Positions 40,795 through 51,298 of a stretch of DNA of 64,000 nucleotides are shown piece after piece. This DNA comes from Subtercola boreus (lineage in GTDB: Bacteria > Actinomycetota > Actinomycetes > Actinomycetales > Microbacteriaceae): the NCBI RefSeq assembly GCF_006716115.1, contig NZ_VFOO01000001.1:2108001-2172000 (forward strand), written 5' to 3'. The position numbers and the translations under genes are program-made. The notes beneath the pieces are model-generated. The model had not been told where the DNA came from. It did no database searches and was given only the letters and a program-made list of their open reading frames with translations. Position 1 is the first letter of the stretch, and every line of letters begins with the position of its first letter.

Positions 40795-41663
40795 CAGATG
40801 GCGTCCTTTCCGAGCGGGAGCTGGATGGTGTTGGGCGCGTCGGCAGGAGGGGCCGGCGGGTGCGGCAGCGCATCGATCAGCGACTTCGTGTAGGCGCTCT
40901 GCGGCTCGCGGATCACCTGGTAGCGCGAGCCGTGCTCCACCACCTCGCCGTACCGCATCACGGTCACGGTGTCGGCGAGTGCGCTCATCACACCGAGGTC
41001 GTGCGTCACCAGCAGGATCGCCAGGTCGAGGGTGTCGCAGAGTTCCCGCAGCAGGCGCAGGATGCCCGCCTGCACGGTCACGTCGAGCGCCGTCGTGGGT
41101 TCGTCCGCGATGAGCACGCTGGGCTCCGAGGCGAGCGCGATCGCGATCGCGATGCGCTGCAGCTGGCCGCCGGAGAACTGGTGCGGGTACTTGCGAAGCG
41201 CCGTCTCGGGGTCGGGAACACGAACACGCGACAGGAGCGCGAGGGCACGCGAGCGCGCCTCCGATCGCGAAATGTGCAGGTGGTGCCGCATCCCGTCGGT
41301 GAGCTGCGCCTCGATGGTGATCATCGGGTGCAGGCTCGCCGTCGGGTCCTGGAAGATCATCGCGATCTCACGCCCGCGGAGCGCGTTCATCGCGCGCGGC
41401 CTCAGCGCGAGCAGGTTCGCCGCCGAGCCGCGGGGGCCGGTGTACGAGATGGTGCCGCCGAGGCGGGATCCGGCCGGCTGCAGCCCACAGATCGCGAGCC
41501 CCGTCATGGTCTTGCCGGAGCCCGACTCACCCGCTAGGCCCGTGATGGACCCGGCGGGGATGTCGAGGTCGATGCCGCGGAGGATCTGCTTGCGGGAACC
41601 CTTGGAGCCGAGTTCGAGAGTCAGGCCGCGGAGCTGGAGGCCGTGCGGCATGGTGTCGCTCAA
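40794..41663 (-). CDS. Peptide/nickel-type ABC transporter ATP-binding protein (DppD/OppD-like)
   Basis: 289 aa from TTG 41663, which overlaps the permease stop (TTGA) and follows an AGGGGG Shine-Dalgarno; ATG 41651 is possible. Walker A GLAGESGSGKTMTG, Q-loop MIFQDPTASLHPMITI, signature HQFSGGQLQRIAIAIAL, Walker B VLIADEPTTALDV, H-loop LVTHDLGVM. The C-terminal ALPHPPAPPADAP is typical of the oligopeptide C-terminal region but lacks the usual Cys pair. Pairs with the DppF-like protein to power the importer. Confidence 0.92.
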   Translation of the reverse strand: MSDTMPHGLQLRGLTLELGSKGSRKQILRGIDLDIPAGSITGLAGESGSGKTMTGLAICGLQPAGSRLGGTISYTGPRGSAANLLALRPRAMNALRGREIAMIFQDPTASLHPMITIEAQLTDGMRHHLHISRSEARSRALALLSRVRVPDPETALRKYPHQFSGGQLQRIAIAIALASEPSVLIADEPTTALDVTVQAGILRLLRELCDTLDLAILLVTHDLGVMSALADTVTVMRYGEVVEHGSRYQVIREPQSAYTKSLIDALPHPPAPPADAPNTIQLPLGKDAI

Positions 41664-42604
41664 ATCTTCACCCCCTGCACAGCGCCCGCGGTGCGCGGGT
41701 CGAGCGAGTCGCGGAGCGCATCGCCCACGAGGTTGAACGCGACAACGACCGTGAAGATCGCGAGCCCCGGGAACGCCGCGAGCCACCAGTCGCTGAACTG
41801 CTGCACGCCGTCGGCGACCATGGCGCCCCACTCCGGCGTCGGCGGCGTCGCCCCGAGCCCGAGGAACGACAGCCCCGACAGCAGCAGGATCGCGTTCCCG
41901 AAGTCGAGCGTCGCGAGCACCAGCACGGGCGCCGCCACGTTCGGCAGGATGTCGCGCTGCAGCGACCGGAACGGGCTGAAGCCGAGCAGCCGCCCGGCCA
42001 CCACGTACTCCCGCGAGCGCGCGCCGAGCACCATCGACCGCATCACCCGGGCGTAACTCGGCCACGACACGAACAGCAGCGCGATCACGGCATTCGTGAG
42101 GCTCGGGCCGAGGGCGGCCGTCACGATCATGGCCAGGATGATCGTGGGGAACGCGAACACCAGGTCGGCGATCCGCATGATGATCTCATCGACCGCGCGG
42201 CCGAAGTAGCCCGCGATGGCCCCGAGCACCGACCCGATGATGGCCGACGCAACGACGAGGATGAGTGCCAGCGGCAGCGAGATCCGGGCCCCGTAGAGCG
42301 TGCGGCTGAGCACATCGCGGCCGAGCGAGTCGGTGCCGAACCAGTTGACGGGCCCCGGCGGCTGGAGCCTGTCGAACTGCTGAGCGAGCGGATCGAAGGG
42401 CGCGATCCACGGCACGAAGATCGCGACGATGAACCAGAGCGCGATGATCGTGAAGCCGATGATCGCCATCGGGCGGCGATAGGCGCTGGGGAGCCGGAGC
42501 CGGGAGCGCACGGCCGAGAAACGGAGGCGCGTCGCGGCACCGGCGGTCGGAGCATCCAGAGCGGGATCCCGGAGGTCAGGGTTACTCAGGTCAGGGCTGG
42601 TCAC
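41660..42604 (-). CDS. ABC transporter permease (DppC-like)
   Basis: 314 aa, six membrane segments after a polar N-terminus. FGTDSLGRDVLSRTLYGAR is the DppC/OppC signature, followed by PLALILVVASAIIGSVLGAIAGY and the ABC-contact EAA loop VVAGRLLGFSPFRSLQRDILPN. The C-terminal GLGATPPTPEWGAMV motif is conserved in the family. Overlaps the DppB-like gene by 4 nt. Confidence 0.94.
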   Translation of the reverse strand: MTSPDLSNPDLRDPALDAPTAGAATRLRFSAVRSRLRLPSAYRRPMAIIGFTIIALWFIVAIFVPWIAPFDPLAQQFDRLQPPGPVNWFGTDSLGRDVLSRTLYGARISLPLALILVVASAIIGSVLGAIAGYFGRAVDEIIMRIADLVFAFPTIILAMIVTAALGPSLTNAVIALLFVSWPSYARVMRSMVLGARSREYVVAGRLLGFSPFRSLQRDILPNVAAPVLVLATLDFGNAILLLSGLSFLGLGATPPTPEWGAMVADGVQQFSDWWLAAFPGLAIFTVVVAFNLVGDALRDSLDPRTAGAVQGVKI

Positions 42605-43653
42605 TGCACACGCACCCGGGGGTCGATGACGCCGTACACGACGTCGATGATGAAGTTGGTCAGGATGTACACGACGCCGACGACGAGTCCCACACCCATC
42701 ACAGCCGGAAGGTCGAGGGTCGTCGCCGACTTGTAGGCGTACTGTCCGATGCCGCCCCAGCCGAACACCTGCTCGGTCAGCACCGTGCCCGAGAGCAGCG
42801 AGCCGAAGGCGAGGCCGACGATTGTGAGGATGGGCAGGGATGCCCCGCGGAGCACGTAGCGGAAGATCACAGCCGCCGAACTCAGGCCCTTGGCGCGTGC
42901 GGCGAGCACGTACTCCTGGTTCAGAACGTCGAGCACCGCCGACCGCGAGAAGCGCACGAGGAGGCCGACCGTGAAGAGGATCAGCACGAGGCCGGGGAGG
43001 ATCAGGTGCGACAGGGCGTTCCAGAACGTCGTGTACTGCCCCGCGACCAGCGCGTCGATCGTGTACATGCCCGTCACCTTCGGCGGGGCTTGGAGCGATG
43101 CGCTCAACCGGCCCGTTCCCGGTGCCCAGTGCAGTTGGTAGAAGAAGACGTAGAACGCGGCGAGCGCGAGCCAGAAGGTCGGGATGGAGATGCCGATGAG
43201 GCTCACGACGCGGAAGAGCTGGTCGACGAACCGGTTCTGCCGGATCGCGGCCCAGGTTCCGAGGCCGACACCGATGATGATCGAGAAGACGATCACGAAC
43301 AGCGCGAGCTCGGCCGTCGCCGGGAAGGCGACCGACAGGTCCTGCGAGACCGGGTTGTGCGACTGGGTCGACGTGCCGAGGTTGCCCTGGAGGAGGTGCC
43401 CGATGTACACGAGGTACTGCGTGACGACCGGCTTGTCGAGCCCCTGCGCCTCCCGGAACGCTGCCACGATGGCCGGGTCGGATGCCGCCCGCTCACCGAG
43501 TGCGGCCTGGGCGGGGTCGGCGGGCACCAGGTTCGCCAGCGTGAACGTGACGAGGGTGACGCCGAAGATCAGCAGCACGCTGATGCCGAACCGGATGAGG
43601 ATGTAGCGGGCCAGCGGCCCCAGGTGCGGGCCACGACGGAGCGTGACCGGCAC
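42601..43653 (-). CDS. ABC transporter permease (DppB-like)
   Basis: 350 aa from GTG 43653. The first membrane segment YILIRFGISVLLIFGVTLVTFTLANLVPADPA is the DppB mark, then a periplasmic loop, YLVYIGHLLQGNLGTSTQ, and an EAA loop VLAARAKGLSSAAVIFRYVLRGASLPI followed by VLTEQVFGWGGIGQY. Forms the channel with the DppC-like protein. Confidence 0.94.
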   Translation of the reverse strand: MPVTLRRGPHLGPLARYILIRFGISVLLIFGVTLVTFTLANLVPADPAQAALGERAASDPAIVAAFREAQGLDKPVVTQYLVYIGHLLQGNLGTSTQSHNPVSQDLSVAFPATAELALFVIVFSIIIGVGLGTWAAIRQNRFVDQLFRVVSLIGISIPTFWLALAAFYVFFYQLHWAPGTGRLSASLQAPPKVTGMYTIDALVAGQYTTFWNALSHLILPGLVLILFTVGLLVRFSRSAVLDVLNQEYVLAARAKGLSSAAVIFRYVLRGASLPILTIVGLAFGSLLSGTVLTEQVFGWGGIGQYAYKSATTLDLPAVMGVGLVVGVVYILTNFIIDVVYGVIDPRVRVQ

Positions 43654-43706
43654 CTGGGCGCTGGTGGTTGTGGTGCTGATGAGCGTCTCTTACTTGTTGT
43701 CGGTGA

Positions 43707-45293
43707 TTACTTGATGTCGGCGATGTTGACGGTCCAGACCGGGTTGAGCTCGAGGTTCGAGATCTCCGAGGTCGTGACCGCGTACTGGCCGGGCTGGATG
43801 ACCGGGATGAACGGCCCCGTCGCGTTGGCGGCGTTCTGCCAGGCCTCATACGCGGTCTTGCGGGCGTCGTCGCCGCTCGCGGCGGAGGCGGCGTCGGCAG
43901 CGGCCGTGACCGTGGCGTCGGAGCCCGCGGCCCAGCCGGCACGGAGGCCGAGCGACTCACCCGGGTTGAAGACCAGGTAGTCGGCCGGGTCCGGGTAGTC
44001 CGGGCCCCAGTACATGATGCCCGACTGGAGCTTGCCGGCGCGGAAGGCGTCGAGGAAGGTCGAGATCGGTGACGGGGCGAGGGTCAGGGTGATTCCGACA
44101 TCCTTCAGCTGGGACTGGATGGCCTCAGCGAGGGTCTGCATCTGCAGGCCGTTCACGGTGATGTCGTTCGGGTACGAGAACGTGACCGCCTGGCCCGAGT
44201 ATCCGGATGCCGCAAGCGACGCCTTGGCCGCGGTGAGGTCGAACACGTTGGCCGGGTCGCTGGTGATCGCGCCGAGGAACATCGACGGAACCATGCCGCC
44301 GGGCTGCGTGGAACCCTCACCTGCGATCGACAGCAGCTTGCTGTAGTCGATGCCCTGGCGCACGGCCTTCACGAAGTCGGCGTTGTCGGTGACGCCACCG
44401 GAGACGGCCGGGTCCTGGTTGTACCAGCTGTAGATCAGGTACGGCGAGGCATCCTTCAGCACCTTGACGGAGCTGTCCATGCCCTGCACCTGGTCGGCGT
44501 TCAGGTCGAGCGCGACCTGCGTCGAGCCGGCCTGCACATTGATCTTCTGCGTGGGGCCCTCGACGTTCTCGAGCACGACGCGGCTGTAGGCCGGCTTCTC
44601 GCCCGCATAGCTCGGGTTCGGCGCGAAAGCGACCTTCGTCGTCACATCGAACGACTCGAGCTGGTACGGACCCGAGCCCGCAGACGTCTTGTTCAGGAAG
44701 GCCTCGGCCGCGTCATCCGCACCGGTGGTGCCGCCGTTGGCCTTCAGCACCTTCGAGTTCACGATGCCGAGCGACGGGTTCGGCAGGATGAACGGCAGGG
44801 CCGGGTTCGAGGCGGCGCTGGTGAGCGTGACGGTCGTGTCGCTGGTCTTCGCGACGGTGACGCCGTCGAGCAGGAACGACGGGTTGCCCGCGATGCCCTG
44901 CACGCGCTGCAGTGAGAAGACGATGTCGTCGGCGGTGACCGGCGAGCCGTCGGAGAACGTGTGGGTGCCGGTCATCGTGAGGGTGAGCACCGTGTTGTCG
45001 GCGTTCTCCTCGAACGAGGTGATGCCCGGGACGACCTTGGTGACGTCGCTGCCCTCGAAGTCGAGCGCTGTCTCGTAGATCGCCTTGTCGACGATGCTGC
45101 CGGTGAGCTCGAACGCGCGGGCCGGGTCGCTGGTCTTGAGGTCGAACGACTTGTCGATGACGAGCGTCTTGTCGGCGGCCCCCGTCGAGGAGGTCGACAC
45201 GGAGTTGTCGGTGCAGGCCGAGACGGCGAGCACCGAGGCGAGGCCGAGGGCCACGAGGGCAGTGACCCGTACGGGTCGGGCGGGTAGTTTCAC
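43707..45293 (-). CDS. ABC transporter substrate-binding lipoprotein (SBP family 5)
   Basis: 528 aa from GTG 45293 with GAGAGG upstream. Lipoprotein signal peptide: basic start, hydrophobic VTALVALGLASVLAVSAC with Cys28-type lipobox (LAVSAC). The mature protein has the family pattern: FELTGSIVDKAIYETALDFEG, HTFSDGSPVTADDIVFSLQR, the NPSYAGEKPAYSRVV segment, VRQGIDYSKLL, and MYWGPDYPDPADYL in the C-terminal lobe. Captures peptides, glutathione-like compounds or nickel chelates outside the membrane; ligand unknown. First gene of the operon, behind the palindrome at 45355. Confidence 0.93.
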   Translation of the reverse strand: MKLPARPVRVTALVALGLASVLAVSACTDNSVSTSSTGAADKTLVIDKSFDLKTSDPARAFELTGSIVDKAIYETALDFEGSDVTKVVPGITSFEENADNTVLTLTMTGTHTFSDGSPVTADDIVFSLQRVQGIAGNPSFLLDGVTVAKTSDTTVTLTSAASNPALPFILPNPSLGIVNSKVLKANGGTTGADDAAEAFLNKTSAGSGPYQLESFDVTTKVAFAPNPSYAGEKPAYSRVVLENVEGPTQKINVQAGSTQVALDLNADQVQGMDSSVKVLKDASPYLIYSWYNQDPAVSGGVTDNADFVKAVRQGIDYSKLLSIAGEGSTQPGGMVPSMFLGAITSDPANVFDLTAAKASLAASGYSGQAVTFSYPNDITVNGLQMQTLAEAIQSQLKDVGITLTLAPSPISTFLDAFRAGKLQSGIMYWGPDYPDPADYLVFNPGESLGLRAGWAAGSDATVTAAADAASAASGDDARKTAYEAWQNAANATGPFIPVIQPGQYAVTTSEISNLELNPVWTVNIADIK

Positions 45294-45354
45294 GGTGGAA
45301 CCTCTCGTGCGAGATGCGGGGGTCGTCTGGTGGTAGGCGCTAGTGGTACGTGCT

Positions 45355-45370
45355 GTATTACCTGTTATAC
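45355..45370. promoter_or_regulatory. Imperfect 16-bp palindrome at the ABC operon promoter, candidate GntR-type operator
   Basis: GTATTAC-CT-GTTATAC (6 of 7 arm positions pair) in an AT-rich patch, 62-77 bp upstream of the binding-protein start. Read on the minus strand TATAAC inside it is a good -10 box, so a repressor bound here would block the promoter. The GTnTnnAC type of dyad resembles GntR-family sites; no regulator gene adjoins. Confidence 0.5.
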
Positions 45371-45415
45371 CGTCCAGACATTTCGAACGCATTTCTTTCT
45401 GTGCCGCTTGCCTTT

Positions 45416-45483
45416 CGGGTCGACGTCGCTCAGCCCGAACGAGTGGCTCTGCGGCACCGTGTCGGCTCAGGTTCGTCCGTCTG
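45416..45483. repeat. Intergenic palindrome-ended element, copy C
   Basis: 62-bp core 45422-45483 (GACGTCGCTCAGCCCGAACG at the left, GGTTCGTCCGTCTG at the right) aligned gap-free with copies A and B. Terminal dyad is weaker than in copy A (about 6 of 10). It lies 12 nt past the stop of the PBP gene and about 120 bp upstream of the ABC operon start. Confidence 0.7.
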
Positions 45484-45495
45484 CGTGATCTGCGG

Positions 45496-47934
45496 TCAGT
45501 TGGCTGGCGCCGGGCCTGCCGTGGCAGCGGGGCGAGGCGCCGACGTCTGGCCGGGGGCGGGGGCGGGCACCTGGCTCCCGTCGCTGGTGTACACGACCAC
45601 CGTCGAACCGCGGCCCGCGGAACCCGAGGGGTTGGTGCGTGCAACCGTGCCGGCACGCTGGTCGGAGGCCGTGGATCCACCGTCCTGGAACTCGAAGCCG
45701 GCTGCCTCGATCGCCGAACGCGCCGCCTGGATCGACTGGCCGACTACCGACGGCACCGGCACCTGGACGCCCTGCACGAGCGAACGATCGGGTGCCGGGA
45801 ACGCGTCGCCGCCGTACTTGCCGTCGGCAGCCGTCATGTAGTCCTTCCAGACGAGGTGGCGGAGGCTCGCCCCGTTCGTGCCCTCGATCGACGAGTTGCG
45901 GAGTGAGACACCGCCGACGACGTTGCCCACCCAGACCGCGGTCGTGAGGTTGGTGGTCGAGCCGACGAACCAGGTGTCCTTCTCGGAGTCGGTCGTGCCC
46001 GTCTTGCCGAAGTGCGGGATGCCGTTCCGGGGGTTGGATGCGGTGGCCGTACCACTCGTGACGACACTGGTCAGCGCGTAGGCCATGGTCGCGGCGATCT
46101 CCGGCGAGACGGCAGGGGTGCAGGCGGCCGGCGGCAGCGCGAGCTCGGCGCCCGTGGCGTCCACGATGCGGGCGATCGAGACCGGCGCGCAGTAGACGCC
46201 CTCGTTCGCGACGGCAGCGAACGCCGCCGCCATGTCGAGGGGTGCGATCTCGTTGGTACCGAGCACGTCGGAGGGGTACGACGTCAGCTCGTCGCCGTCG
46301 GCGCGCGCCACCCCGAACGCCTCGGCGGTCTTCCGGATCTCGCACTGGTCGAGCCGTTCCGCCATCGTGAGGTAGGCGTTGTTCACGCTCGACGCGGTCG
46401 CGCTCAGCACGCTGATCGTGCCCGGGTTCGACCCTCCGTCGTTCTTCGACGAGTAGGTGCCGGGGCCCGGGCCCTGACAGGAGTTCGCAAAGCTCGAGAT
46501 GTTGAAGGTGCGCTGGTTGCCGTTGACGCGGTCGTTCAGCGCGTTGCCCTGCTTCAACCACTCGGCGAGCGTGAAGATCTTGTAGGTCGAGCCGACCTGG
46601 AAGCCGGTGGATCCGCCGTCGTCGAACCGGGTGCCGTAGTTGACCGCCGTGCTCTCCGGGGTGGCCGCATCGGGGTCGGTGTTGTACTCCTTGTTCTGCG
46701 CCATCGCGAGCACCTTGCCGGTGCCGGGCTCGACGGTCACCAGCGACGCGCCGAGGTCGAGCACGCCGCTCGAACGCGGAACGTGGTCGTCGAGTTTCGC
46801 GTGGGCGGCCGCCTGCAGGTCCACGTCGAGGGTGGTGTACACGTCGTATCCGCCGCGGCTGAGGCTCTTGGCGACGCCGTCCTCGTCGGTTCCGAGCAGG
46901 GCGCGGTTGACGATCTGGCGGCCGACATAATCGCAGAAGAAGCCGGCGCCGAGACTGTTGGCGGTCGAGCATCCGGTCGACACCACCGTGATCTGGGGCG
47001 TGACCGGAGTCGCCAGCGCCTCCTCGTACTGCGCCTGGGTGATGGCGTTGGCCTTCAGCATCGCGGGCAGGATGTCGAGGTCGCGGCGCGCCTGGTTGGC
47101 GGCGATGTTGTCGGGGTCGTCGATCCGCAGACCGTTCGGCTCGTTGACGATGGCGATGAGGCTGGCGGCCTGGGCGAGGCTGAGGTTCGCGGCATCCACA
47201 CCGAAGTAGCGTTTCGACGCCGACTGGATGCCGTACGTCACCCCGCCGAAACTGGCGATGTTGAGGTAGCCGAGCAGGATGTCGCTCTTCGAGAACTGCT
47301 TCTCGAGGCCGATGGCGAGCTTCATCTCCTTGAGCTTCCGGTCGATGGAGGTCTGTGTGGCCTGCTGGTAGGCGAGGGTGCGCTCGACCTCATCGGTGAT
47401 CGCCTCGGCCCGTTGCACGAGGATGTTCTTGACGTACTGCATCGAGATCGTCGACGCCCCCGATTCGACGCCACCGGATGCCGCGTTGCCGAGCGCCGCG
47501 CGCATGGTCGCCGCCACATCGACGCCGCCGTGCTGGTAGAACCGCGGATCCTCGGTGGAGACCACGGCGTCCTTCGCGAACTGCGAGATCCGGTCCCAGG
47601 CGACCTCCTCCCTGTCCTGCTCGAAGACCGAGGCCAGCAGCACCGTCGCACCGCTGCCGTCGACCGCGTAGATGTTGCTCTTCTGCGGCAGCTGGTCGGG
47701 CCGGATGTACTCGGGCAGGCTCGTGAACACGCCCAGCGTGCTCGTCGCACCCACGCCCGCGACGGCAACGACCGGCGTGACCATGGCGGTCACGAGAAGG
47801 CCCGCGACGGAGCTCAGCCCGAGGAGCCCGACGGCCGCGCCGAGCTTCGTGCCGACGGCGCGGCCGAACCGGGAGCCGCGGGAGGCGGGGTGGGTGGTGT
47901 TGCTCGTGCGTGGGGTACGGGGGTTCTGCGTCAT
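45496..47934 (-). CDS. Class A penicillin-binding protein with one PASTA domain
   Basis: 812 aa. One N-terminal membrane anchor (residues 38-65), then a GT51 glycosyltransferase domain with catalytic Glu128 in VVSTEDPRFYQHGGVD and the SASTISMQYVKN-type motif (here GASTISMQYVKNIL). Transpeptidase domain: Ser449 in GSTYKIF (SxxK), SSVNNAY (SxN), FGKTGTTDSE (KTG). The C-terminus has one PASTA domain (VPVPSVVGQSIQAARSAIEAAGF) and a Pro/Ala-rich tail. A bifunctional peptidoglycan synthase with all active-site residues in place. Confidence 0.96.
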   Translation of the reverse strand: MTQNPRTPRTSNTTHPASRGSRFGRAVGTKLGAAVGLLGLSSVAGLLVTAMVTPVVAVAGVGATSTLGVFTSLPEYIRPDQLPQKSNIYAVDGSGATVLLASVFEQDREEVAWDRISQFAKDAVVSTEDPRFYQHGGVDVAATMRAALGNAASGGVESGASTISMQYVKNILVQRAEAITDEVERTLAYQQATQTSIDRKLKEMKLAIGLEKQFSKSDILLGYLNIASFGGVTYGIQSASKRYFGVDAANLSLAQAASLIAIVNEPNGLRIDDPDNIAANQARRDLDILPAMLKANAITQAQYEEALATPVTPQITVVSTGCSTANSLGAGFFCDYVGRQIVNRALLGTDEDGVAKSLSRGGYDVYTTLDVDLQAAAHAKLDDHVPRSSGVLDLGASLVTVEPGTGKVLAMAQNKEYNTDPDAATPESTAVNYGTRFDDGGSTGFQVGSTYKIFTLAEWLKQGNALNDRVNGNQRTFNISSFANSCQGPGPGTYSSKNDGGSNPGTISVLSATASSVNNAYLTMAERLDQCEIRKTAEAFGVARADGDELTSYPSDVLGTNEIAPLDMAAAFAAVANEGVYCAPVSIARIVDATGAELALPPAACTPAVSPEIAATMAYALTSVVTSGTATASNPRNGIPHFGKTGTTDSEKDTWFVGSTTNLTTAVWVGNVVGGVSLRNSSIEGTNGASLRHLVWKDYMTAADGKYGGDAFPAPDRSLVQGVQVPVPSVVGQSIQAARSAIEAAGFEFQDGGSTASDQRAGTVARTNPSGSAGRGSTVVVYTSDGSQVPAPAPGQTSAPRPAATAGPAPAN

Positions 47935-48034
47935 GTGCTCGGTCTCTCGGGTGCAGCTGTGCTCGGATGAGTGCGGGAGGGTGCGTGTCCGAGGCGCCCG
48001 GTCGGGGCGGTTCGGGCGGGCAGTCCGGCGAGCG

Positions 48035-48499
48035 CTAGGTGCGGTTGATCGAGAGGAGGACGGTGCGGGTGCGGCCGGTGAGCTGGGCGCCGTCGCCGGG
48101 TGCGCCCGCCGTACCGCGAACACCGGATGCCCGGGGTGCCGCCTCGGGCCGCGACGACGTCTCGGTCGGCGCCGTCGCGGGGGCCGCGCGCACAGCGAGG
48201 GTGCGGCCGGTCTGCACCCGGACGGTCTGCACCGCGAGAATTCGGGGATCGGCGGCGTCCGCGGGGAGGGCGACGGGGGTGCCGGGGGTGCCGGGGGTGC
48301 CGGCGGCCGGCGTTTCGGGGAGGGTGGTTTCGGTGGCGGCAGTGGGGGCGGCGGCTGCATCCAGTGACGGCGAAGCCGGTTGCAGCAGCATCGAGACGAA
48401 TAAGAACGCCACCGCCACCGCGAGCATCAGGACGATACGGCGATGCCCAACTGCCGCAGGCGCACGAAGGGCGTGCGTGCTCGTGGCGGTCGCGGTCAC
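48035..48499 (-). CDS. Membrane-anchored hypothetical protein, 154 aa
   Basis: GTG 48499 is preceded by AGGGGAG. Residues 18-38 form one membrane anchor (RIVLMLAVAVAFLFVSMLL); the rest is extracytoplasmic, Ala/Thr/Pro-rich, with a GTPGTPGTP repeat and a C-terminal strand-like TGRTRTVLLSIN. No domain recognised. It lies 100 bp upstream of the PBP gene on the same strand, so it may be co-transcribed and act at the cell envelope. Confidence 0.6.
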   Translation of the reverse strand: MTATATSTHALRAPAAVGHRRIVLMLAVAVAFLFVSMLLQPASPSLDAAAAPTAATETTLPETPAAGTPGTPGTPVALPADAADPRILAVQTVRVQTGRTLAVRAAPATAPTETSSRPEAAPRASGVRGTAGAPGDGAQLTGRTRTVLLSINRT

Positions 48500-48604
48500 T
48501 TGTCTCCCCTGTGCTGGCTGGCCCTGTCCTGGCTCACGCACTAGCAAACCACCCGAACATGGGAATCCCGTGCAGGCGTGCACCCCTCCGGTCGGGCGTC
48601 CGCG

Positions 48605-48640
48605 CGAAGCCCGTTAGGAAAGCGCACGAAGTCCGTTAAG
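48605..48640. promoter_or_regulatory. 22-bp-spaced direct repeat CGAAGYCCGTTARG
   Basis: CGAAGCCCGTTAGG (48605-48618) and CGAAGTCCGTTAAG (48627-48640) match at 12 of 14 positions and start exactly 22 bp apart, two helical turns. It lies in the divergent region between the genes at 48499 and 48680, upstream of the -10 box at 48668. The core GTTAGGAAAGCG recurs upstream of kdp at 51340. Confidence 0.45.
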
Positions 48641-48667
48641 GCCGCTTCGCCGGCGAGCGCGCCGTTC

Positions 48668-48673
48668 TAGCCT
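48668..48673 (+). promoter_or_regulatory. -10 box of a probable leaderless promoter
   Basis: TAGCCT ends 6 nt before ATG 48680. Confidence 0.55.
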
Positions 48674-48679
48674 GAATCC

Positions 48680-49225
48680 ATGACCCTGTACCACTCCCTC
48701 ACAGCAGCGCACCGCACCCAGGCGATGGCCGCGTTCGCCTCCCGCACCACCGAACACCTGCTCGAGGGAGACCACCGCTGGGGCAGCATCGAGGTGAGCC
48801 CCGCCGGCCGCACCTCGTGGAACCGCACACGGCTCACGGTCTACCCGCCCGGCACGAACCACGCCGAACGGCGCGCCCTGCACTTCTACCGGACCTGGCC
48901 CGTGGTGGGGGCGGTCGTCGCCCTGTTCACGATCCTCGCCCTCAGCGCGTGGCCGCCGCTCGCCGCGACCGCCGCGGCGGTGGCCGTCTATGCGCTCGGC
49001 CTCCTCGCCGGGTTCCGGATGACCAGGCACCTGCGCCCGCGCCTTAGGCGCCTGAGCGTGGTTCTCGTCGCGACCGGTGGCGGCACGGAGACGCTCGGCG
49101 ACATCGACTTCTACAACACGGCGACCGATGAGTTCCGGGCGTTGGACAGACTCCACGATGCCGGGCTCGTCAGCGCCGCCGAGTACGAGCTCGCCTGGGC
49201 CAAGATCTACAACGCCCTGCCCTGA
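48680..49225 (+). CDS. Membrane protein of unknown function (DUF6611-like)
   Basis: 181 aa. A soluble N-terminal part (LLEGDHRWGSIEVSPAGRTSWNRTRLTVYPPG) is followed by a two-segment membrane hairpin (VVGAVVALFTILALSAW and AATAAAVAVYALGLLAGF), then a cytoplasmic C-terminal domain with LSVVLVATGGGTETLGDIDFY and a helical end EFRALDRLHDAGLVSAAEYELAWAKIYNALP that looks like a SHOCT-type motif. I recall this architecture as DUF6611 but cannot verify it. Confidence 0.65.
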   Translation: MTLYHSLTAAHRTQAMAAFASRTTEHLLEGDHRWGSIEVSPAGRTSWNRTRLTVYPPGTNHAERRALHFYRTWPVVGAVVALFTILALSAWPPLAATAAAVAVYALGLLAGFRMTRHLRPRLRRLSVVLVATGGGTETLGDIDFYNTATDEFRALDRLHDAGLVSAAEYELAWAKIYNALP

Positions 49226-49243
49226 CCGAGCGGAGAACCCCGT

Positions 49244-51169
<1,926 letters not shown>

Positions 51170-51298
51170 CGGCTCAGTGTAGTTCCAGCATGCCGATCAG
51201 GTTCACGGGCGCGAGGGCCGGCCGGCGGATGTCGCGGAGCAGGGAGACGCCGGCGACGAAGACGTCTGTCGTCGTTGCTGTGGTAGCGGAGGAAATCC

